Source of the DNA: Chloroflexota bacterium
GTDB lineage: Bacteria; Chloroflexota; Anaerolineae; Aggregatilineales; Phototrophicaceae
NCBI GenBank assembly: GCA_013388745.1
Contig: JACAER010000042.1
Location: 101,539-165,538 of the forward strand
Length of the DNA: 64,000 bases
Reading direction: 5' to 3'
Below the pieces are notes generated by a model. That model worked only from the letters and a program-made list of their open reading frames with translations, was not told the DNA's origin and made no database searches. This document shows positions 58,997-64,000 of the stretch, piece after piece. The position numbers and the translations under genes are program-made. The stretch's first letter is position 1; each line of letters opens with the position of its first letter.

Positions 58997-60112
58997 TTAA
59001 AAGAGGTCTGGCACGCCGGGTACATGCAGCGCGGATTCGTTGTCAGCGTGAAAAACGTAGCTGCGTTCCCAATCCGGTTGCAAAAAGACCTGGCGTGTAT
59101 CGGGAAAATCGAGCGGTACCAGCGCGTTAATCGCCGCGCCGCCAAGCTGCCCGTGGGCAAAGGCCGCGCGTTCGGTATAAAGGCGCTCGATATGCGTGAC
59201 ATTGAGCGCCAGCCCATCGCCCGGCTGGAGCGCGACCAACCAGCCTTCGGGGCGCACAGCCAGACGCAGGCGGCCCGGCGGCAGTGTATGCGCCAGCGCT
59301 TCCGGCAGCGTCCACGAATCGCCGCTGTGCAGCCGCAGAGTCAGGCCGTCGCGTTCGGCGGGCAGGACGCTGATGGGCGGTGTGCCGATGAGCGAAGCGA
59401 CAAAGAGGTTGGCAGGAGTGTAATACAGGGCATCGAAGCTGTCGAACTGTTCGACACGCCCCGCGCGCATGACGATGATGCGATCCCCCATAAAAATGGC
59501 TTCCTGCTGGTCATGGGTGACATAGAGCGTGGTGATGCCAAATTTGCTGAGCAGGCGCCGCATCTCGACGCGCGTGCGTTCGCGCAGTTTGGCATCGAGG
59601 TTGCTGATCGGTTCGTCCATCAGGAAGACGTTCGGGTCGCGGACGATGCAGCGGGCGATGCCGACACGCTGGCGTTCGCCGCCGGAGAGCGTATCGACCT
59701 GGCGGCTGAGCAGCAGGTCGAAGCCGATGCCCATCATTTCGGCAGTTTCTTTGAGACGCTGCTGTTTTTCTTCTTCTGTCTTTTTGCGCACCTCAAAATA
59801 GTAACTCAGGTTGCCCTGGCCTTCGCGGTTGGGGTACAGCGCGTAATCCTGGAAGATCATGCCGATGCCGCGCTCCTGGGTCGGAATCTGCGTGACCTCG
59901 GTTTGGTTGTAAAAAATGCGTCCTGCGTCGGGACGTTCGAGGCCGGCGATGGTTTTAAGCAGCGTGCTTTTGCCGCAGCCGGAGGGGCCAACCACGCTCA
60001 CGGTTTCGCCGTCGCGGATTTCGAGCGTGATATGATCGAGCGCGGGCGCGGCGCCCGGCAGGAGCGCGCTGTCATAATATTTGACGACGTTTTCGAGTTG
60101 AACGCTGCTCAT
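58997..60112 (-). CDS. Sugar ABC transporter ATP-binding protein (MalK/UgpC type), first copy
   Basis: A 371-residue ATPase. Start ATG 60112 overlaps the permease stop (ATGA), so translation is coupled. Walker A GPSGCGKST, Q-loop IFQDYALYPNREGQGNLSYYFEVRKK (a diverged Q-loop region), signature LSGGERQRVGIARC, Walker B NVFLMDEPISNLDAKLR and H-loop THDQQEAIFMGD are present. The C-terminal TOBE-like part contains LRLAVRPEGW. The subdomain after the Q-loop differs from the two other copies, so it probably docks on the permease pair in its own way. Confidence 0.93.
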   Translation of the reverse strand: MSSVQLENVVKYYDSALLPGAAPALDHITLEIRDGETVSVVGPSGCGKSTLLKTIAGLERPDAGRIFYNQTEVTQIPTQERGIGMIFQDYALYPNREGQGNLSYYFEVRKKTEEEKQQRLKETAEMMGIGFDLLLSRQVDTLSGGERQRVGIARCIVRDPNVFLMDEPISNLDAKLRERTRVEMRRLLSKFGITTLYVTHDQQEAIFMGDRIIVMRAGRVEQFDSFDALYYTPANLFVASLIGTPPISVLPAERDGLTLRLHSGDSWTLPEALAHTLPPGRLRLAVRPEGWLVALQPGDGLALNVTHIERLYTERAAFAHGQLGGAAINALVPLDFPDTRQVFLQPDWERSYVFHADNESALHVPGVPDLF

Positions 60113-61122
60113 TTTAGCCCCTGGATGCGCACACCCTTCAGCAGGTATTCGCGCACGACGATGAAAAAGAGGAACACGGGAATGGCCTGCAACAGCCCCA
60201 GGACCATTAAGCCATTCCACGACAACCCTTGATTGACGAGATTGGAGACATTGGCCGACTGTCCCAGAGCGGTCTGGGCGTTAGTGGTGCCAGCGTAGGT
60301 GAAGGCATCGACCAGGCGGCGCACGGCTAGCGTCAGCGGGGCGATGCTGCTATCCTGAATGACCACCAGCGGCCATAAGTAACTTTCCCACGTGCCGCTG
60401 AACTGAAAATAGATGGTGACAGCAAAGACGGGCACGCTCATCGGCAGCACAATGCGGCGGAAAATGTTGAATTCTGAGCCGCCATCGACGCGCGCAGCGT
60501 TAATGATGGAATCGGGGATGCTGTCAAAAAAGCCTTTGAAGAGCAGAAAATTGCCCGCGCTGAAACCCGCTGGCAAAATCACCGCCCAGAAGGTGTTCCA
60601 GATACGAATGGTGGGGAAGGGCGTTTCTGTGCCGGGAATGGTGGGCGCGACAGGCAGCGGGAAGGGGAAATTGCGCGTCAGCAAATACGAGGGGATAAGC
60701 GTCACTATGCCGGGCAGCATGAGCGTACCGATGAAAAAGAAGAACCAGTAGCGGGCGCTGCGGCCTTTGAGCAGTTTGCTGCAGGCATAAGCCGACATAG
60801 AGGTGATAGGGATGGAGAGCAGGAGCGTGCCTACCGTCATAATGACGGAGTTGATGAAATACTGGCTCAAGGGCTGCGAAATCAGGCTGCGCGCCGAAGC
60901 GGTCATATTGAAAGCCAATTCCCAGCCGGCGAGCGTGGGTTCGCGCGGGAACAGGGTGGGCGGCATGGCCATTGCTTCGCTGGCGGGTTTAAAGGAGGTG
61001 CTGATCATGATAAAAAAGGGAATGAGATGCATGAAGATGCCCAGGCAGAGCAGCGCGACGATTACCCACCAGGCCACGCGCAAACGGGGCTGCTTGCGTC
61101 CAACAACGGGAAAGAGACTCAT
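60109..61122 (-). CDS. Sugar ABC transporter permease, MalG type
   Basis: A 337-residue inner-membrane subunit with six predicted helices. The EAA-type loop near the C-terminal half (INAARVDGGSEFNIFRRIVLPMSVPVFAV) is the contact with the ATPase. The family start FPVVGRKQPRLRVAWWVIVALLCLGIFMHLIPFFIMISTSFKP is typical of MalG/CUT1 permeases. A long periplasmic loop (PSYLLTRNFPFPLPVAPTIPGTETPFPTIRIWNTFW) is larger than usual. It ends in an ATGA overlap with the first ATPase and starts 18 nt after the MalF-type permease stop. Confidence 0.92.
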   Translation of the reverse strand: MSLFPVVGRKQPRLRVAWWVIVALLCLGIFMHLIPFFIMISTSFKPASEAMAMPPTLFPREPTLAGWELAFNMTASARSLISQPLSQYFINSVIMTVGTLLLSIPITSMSAYACSKLLKGRSARYWFFFFIGTLMLPGIVTLIPSYLLTRNFPFPLPVAPTIPGTETPFPTIRIWNTFWAVILPAGFSAGNFLLFKGFFDSIPDSIINAARVDGGSEFNIFRRIVLPMSVPVFAVTIYFQFSGTWESYLWPLVVIQDSSIAPLTLAVRRLVDAFTYAGTTNAQTALGQSANVSNLVNQGLSWNGLMVLGLLQAIPVFLFFIVVREYLLKGVRIQGLK

Positions 61123-61140
61123 GGGCTGGCTCCTCTTGGG

Positions 61141-62058
61141 CTATTGGTCGGGATCGGCTTTGAAGACGATACGGTAAATCAGGGTGGCGACCATAATCAG
61201 GGCGAAGAGCATCACAGCCAGCGCGGTCGCATCGCCGTAACGGGCATTGTTGAGAATGTTCATGATGTACATCACCACCGTGCGGCTGGCGCCGTTGGGG
61301 CCGCCGCGCGTCATCAGATCGGGGAAGGTGAATTCCTGCAACGAGCCGATGATGGCGAACAAAAGGGTCATGGCTATGATGGGGCGCAGACGCGGCAGCG
61401 AAATTGTCCAGATTTTGCGCCAGAAACCCGCGCCTTCGATCTCCGCCGCTTCGTAATAGGAGCGCGGGATGCTCTGCAAGCCGGTGAGGTAGTACAGTCC
61501 CGGCCCGTAGAGCAGGATGCTAGGCAGAATCAGCCACAGCAGCACCCAATTCTGACTGCTTAAGAAAGATTGGGGTGGCAAACCGAGCACGGCGGTAGCA
61601 ATCCACTGGAACAGCCCAAACTGTTCATTATAGAGATACTGCCAGAACAGCGTGCTGGCGATGCCGCTGAGGGGCAAAAACCACAGAATCATCATAACGC
61701 GCATGACGTTCGGCGGCATTTCCATCAGCAGAATAGAGACAAAAATGGGAATGGCGAAGGTGAGCAGAATGGATAAACCGGCGTAAATCAGCGTGATGCG
61801 AAAAGCCATCGGCACCAGCGGGTCGAGCAGCAGTCGGTTGTAGTTGTTCAGCCCCTGCCAGGTGAGCGCGCCGCGAATGGGAGCATCGGTCATGCTGAGG
61901 AAGAGCGCCACCAGCATGGGATACCAGCCCCAGAAAAACTGGAAAAGGAACGCGGGCACAATAAACAGCGCCAACTGCCAGCGGCGGCGCGCTTTGACCT
62001 CGCTGGGAACGCTGCTCTGCGCGCTCGGTGCATCGAGCACTTCGGCCTGTGCAGCCAT
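61141..62058 (-). CDS. Sugar ABC transporter permease, MalF type
   Basis: A 305-residue inner-membrane subunit of a CUT1-family importer. Start ATG 62058 with GGGAG 6 nt upstream. About six hydrophobic helices and the EAA loop (YYEAAEIEGAGFWRKIWTISLPRLRPIIAMTLLFAIIGSLQEF) are present. It pairs with the MalG-type permease. A strong stem-loop separates it from the upstream binding-protein gene, which can lower permease expression relative to binding protein. Confidence 0.92.
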   Translation of the reverse strand: MAAQAEVLDAPSAQSSVPSEVKARRRWQLALFIVPAFLFQFFWGWYPMLVALFLSMTDAPIRGALTWQGLNNYNRLLLDPLVPMAFRITLIYAGLSILLTFAIPIFVSILLMEMPPNVMRVMMILWFLPLSGIASTLFWQYLYNEQFGLFQWIATAVLGLPPQSFLSSQNWVLLWLILPSILLYGPGLYYLTGLQSIPRSYYEAAEIEGAGFWRKIWTISLPRLRPIIAMTLLFAIIGSLQEFTFPDLMTRGGPNGASRTVVMYIMNILNNARYGDATALAVMLFALIMVATLIYRIVFKADPDQ

Positions 62059-62076
62059 AACATTCTCCCTCGTTGT

Positions 62077-62117
62077 TGGGGTTCCCCACCGCCGAAAATC
62101 AACGCCGGGGAACCCCA
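62077..62117 (-). promoter_or_regulatory. Intercistronic stem-loop between binding protein and permease genes
   Basis: TGGGGTTCCCC (62077-62087) pairs perfectly with GGGGAACCCCA (62107-62117), 11 bp with a 19-nt loop. It begins 10 nt after the binding-protein stop. No T-run follows, so it is more likely an mRNA-stabilising or partial-attenuation element than a full terminator. Confidence 0.65.
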
Positions 62118-62126
62118 GAAACACGA

Positions 62127-63770
62127 TCAGCCGAAATTGGGGGCGATACGCAGCTCATAGAACGGGCGGAAGCGCTGTTCGTAGAACAGCGGCGCGGTCT
62201 GCTGCAAGAGCGCGTCCCAATCGGCATAGTAGCGGCGAATGCCCTCGGCGAAGGCGTTTTCGTCCAGGGTAGAAGCAAAGGTCGAAGCCTGTTGGTTGAG
62301 GATGCTTTCCATCTCGGCGGCTTCGGCGCGGACATCGAACGGGTCGCGGGTGAAAGCCCAGCGGGTGATTTTGTCGTACCAGGGGGTGTCGCCGGGACCG
62401 TTGTTGACTTCGGCGGGGATGTAGGCGCCGACTTCCGGCAGACGCGGCTGGTCAAAAATCTCGTTGAGGGCGGCAGAGTAATTGCTGCCCGCCGCCTGGC
62501 TGAGCGAGCCTTCGACGCCGGGAATGCTTTCCGAGTAACGGTTGGCATACGGCCAGCGCAGGCTGCGCAGGATCGCGCCGAGATCGCCGGTTTCCTGGAA
62601 GATGTGCTGCATGGTCTGGATAAAACCTTCGCCCAGCAGCATGTAGGTAAAGAGTGAGACGCCCTTGTCCAATTGTTCGGCGCTGAGATCGGGGCTGAAC
62701 GCCCAGGCGCTTGGCGTGATGGGCTGTTCCGGCGTGAAACCAGTGGGTCCCAACGGGGCACGGACGAAGCTCATCATCTGGTCGGCTTCGGCCACTGTGA
62801 TATTCATGCGCTGCGCCATATCGGAGAAGAACAGGCTGATGCCGGGCGTCATGGAGACGCGCTGATCGTAGAAGGCGGCAGCCAGCGGCCCGTTTTGCGA
62901 GAAGTCCCAATAGTTGGGATCAGAGAAGACCGATTGGTCGTCAAAGTACATGCCGCGCCAGAGCTCAACGCCTTCGACCATATCATCGACAAAAGTGGTG
63001 AAGTCCCACCGCCAGTTGAAGCCGCGCCCCGGAATGGGATAACGCGAAACCAGGCCATCAAAGCCGATACCGTAGGAGGGCAGAATCCAGTTGAGCGCAT
63101 AGGCGGCCATCGCCAGCCCCTTGCGATCGGGTGTGGTAAGTTGCAGCGCCATTTCGCGCATGTCCTGCCATGTCCACGACATGGGGATGCGTTCCATACC
63201 AATGGATTCGAGGTGCGCGCGATTGTAGAAATAACCCTGACTGGAAACGACTTCGTAGGGGATACCAAAAATGCGATCACCGGCCATCCAGCGCGAGGTG
63301 CTGGCGGCGACTCTAGGGTCGAGCATGTCGAGAACGTTGTAACGGTTAAAAACGTCGGTGATGTCGGCGAACGCCCCCTGCGCGAAAGCCGATTGAATGC
63401 CGGCGACGTTCCAACCGCCCATCACGCCGATAGGATAGGTGAAGGGGGCTGTGCCGCCAGCAATCGCAGTGCGCAGCCCGGCGGCGTCCCAGGGATTAAA
63501 CTCGATTTGCTGGACGCGCACACCGGGATTCAAGTCCAGCCAGGTCTGGAAAGCACGCGCGTAGCCGGCCTGGAAAGTGCCAGGAGCAGCATCGGCGATG
63601 GGCATCTCGATCGGCCAACCAGAGGTATTCAACTGCACATCAACGGGCGGCGCAGGGGTGGCTTGCGCCAGCGCGGGCATGCCCCGACCGAACAACGCCA
63701 GCCCGCCGCTGCCGATCGCCAACATCTGCAAGAATTGACGGCGGTTCATGCCGTGTACATAAGCTTTCAT
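62127..63770 (-). CDS. Sugar ABC transporter solute-binding protein, Tat-type signal
   Basis: A 547-residue extracellular family 1 solute-binding protein. The N-terminus MNRRQFLQMLAIGSGGLALFGRGMPALAQA is a twin-arginine-type signal (RRQFLQ), with cleavage near ALAQA. No lipobox is seen, so anchoring is unclear. The mature part starts with a hydrophilic linker and matches CUT1 sugar-binding proteins (YARAFQTWLDLNPGVRVQQIEF, GVMGGWNVAGIQSAFAQGAFADITDV). It is larger than most of the family. Start ATG 63770 follows AAAGGGAG. Probable ligand: beta-glucan or other plant or algal oligosaccharides, inferred from the neighbouring GH16 and CBM-like genes. Confidence 0.92.
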   Translation of the reverse strand: MKAYVHGMNRRQFLQMLAIGSGGLALFGRGMPALAQATPAPPVDVQLNTSGWPIEMPIADAAPGTFQAGYARAFQTWLDLNPGVRVQQIEFNPWDAAGLRTAIAGGTAPFTYPIGVMGGWNVAGIQSAFAQGAFADITDVFNRYNVLDMLDPRVAASTSRWMAGDRIFGIPYEVVSSQGYFYNRAHLESIGMERIPMSWTWQDMREMALQLTTPDRKGLAMAAYALNWILPSYGIGFDGLVSRYPIPGRGFNWRWDFTTFVDDMVEGVELWRGMYFDDQSVFSDPNYWDFSQNGPLAAAFYDQRVSMTPGISLFFSDMAQRMNITVAEADQMMSFVRAPLGPTGFTPEQPITPSAWAFSPDLSAEQLDKGVSLFTYMLLGEGFIQTMQHIFQETGDLGAILRSLRWPYANRYSESIPGVEGSLSQAAGSNYSAALNEIFDQPRLPEVGAYIPAEVNNGPGDTPWYDKITRWAFTRDPFDVRAEAAEMESILNQQASTFASTLDENAFAEGIRRYYADWDALLQQTAPLFYEQRFRPFYELRIAPNFG

Positions 63771-63821
63771 TCAAATTCTCCCTTTAACCCCATGTAGTCG
63801 ATGTTGAACACTGTGGGATTC

Positions 63822-63853
63822 CTCTGGCGCAGAGGCCATGATCTACGCCAGAG
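63822..63853 (-). promoter_or_regulatory. Stem-loop upstream of the binding-protein gene
   Basis: CTCTGGCG (63822-63829) pairs with CGCCAGAG (63846-63853), 16-nt loop. It lies between the upstream partial gene and the binding-protein gene. No T-run; possibly an RNA-processing site or a partial terminator. Confidence 0.5.
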
Positions 63854-63870
63854 AAAAGGACATCACATGA

Positions 63871-64000
63871 TTAAGGCGCGGCGACACCAAAAGCGATGTC
63901 ATCGACATAATAGGTGCCCGCCCAGAAGAGCGCGAACTGGATTTTGTCCACCTGCGTCAGGTCAGCCTGGGTGTAAGCCGAGAGGCGGATGCACATCTGC
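63871..64000 (-). CDS. C-terminal fragment of a protein with carbohydrate-binding-like domain (5' end outside window)
   Basis: The - strand frame is open from the window edge to the TAA at 63871-63873 and encodes 42 residues: MCIRLSAYTQADLTQVDKIQ, then FALFWAGTYYVDDIAFGVAAP. The segment DKIQFALFWAGTYYVDDIAFG resembles the last strands of CBM-type or CIA30-like jellyroll domains of glycoside hydrolases, where a V/L-D-D-I/V strand is typical. A secreted glycosidase or binding protein upstream of the transport operon would make sense. The fragment is short, so the call is tentative. Confidence 0.5.
   Translation of the reverse strand, partial: QMCIRLSAYTQADLTQVDKIQFALFWAGTYYVDDIAFGVAAP

Noticed and set aside
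58805..60232. Long + strand open frame across two ATPase genes
   Set aside because: It spans two real genes and their junction, and the translation looks like a composition artefact.

Overview
The window reads as chromosomal DNA of a Chloroflexota bacterium, most likely class Anaerolineae. This is an inference from gene content: a large Ser/Thr kinase and a lipoprotein each carrying about 14 WD40 repeats, a NifJ-type pyruvate:ferredoxin oxidoreductase beside its dihydroorotate-dehydrogenase-like partner, an FbaB-type class I aldolase, a DUF348/G5/3D protein, multi-ATPase sugar ABC transporters and moderately high GC. No rRNA, tRNA, CRISPR array, insertion sequence or prophage was recognised. 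One structural RNA is present, a small bacterial SRP RNA at 19261-19380 (- strand) with a good promoter.

Layout. 1-6775 (+): 3' part of hypF, then nifJ and a DHOD-like oxidoreductase, an anaerobic redox group. 6916-9646: a processive-type glycosyltransferase, a small unknown gene and a pseudogene with one in-frame stop. 9807-14894 (+): TolB-like propeller, then a translationally coupled trio (sulfatase-fold hydrolase, secreted PHB-depolymerase-like esterase, YjjX-type NTPase) and a membrane-anchored unknown. 15028-19227: cell-envelope genes (LysM, WD40 lipoprotein, DUF348/G5/3D protein), then the SRP RNA. 19583-27208: DtxR-like regulator, OsmC, the 1676-residue kinase/nSTAND/WD40/PPC receptor and, divergent from it, class I fructose-bisphosphate aldolase. 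27508-33054: MFS and LysE-type transporters, a PLP decarboxylase, an FMN-binding protein. 33064-42545 (- strand): lspA, alpha/beta hydrolase, winged-helix protein plus PlsC-like acyltransferase, nucleotide-sugar dehydrogenase, membrane-anchored nuclease-like protein, zinc ribbon protein and a P2A calcium-type ATPase.

42860-49296 holds a split threonine/serine exporter, UspA, a divergent LuxR-type response regulator and GAF histidine kinase, two double-CBS proteins, a flavodoxin-like protein and a tandem thioredoxin-fold protein. Together they resemble a redox/hypoxia stress module. 49511-55016 holds HAD and HIT proteins, an unknown paralogue of the pseudogene, a solitary T4 gp19-like tail-tube homologue, a lipoprotein class B PBP and a two-domain fasciclin protein. 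55216-64000 (- strand) is a carbohydrate uptake operon: a CBM-like C-terminus at the window edge, Tat-type solute-binding protein, two permeases, three MalK-type ATPases, a YesL-like membrane protein and a GH16 glucanase without a signal peptide.

Most genes are ordinary. The items most worth checking are the three-ATPase operon with an apparently cytoplasmic GH16, the orphan tube protein, the receptor kinase, the redox/CBS/Usp block and a small family of dispersed GC-rich hairpins.
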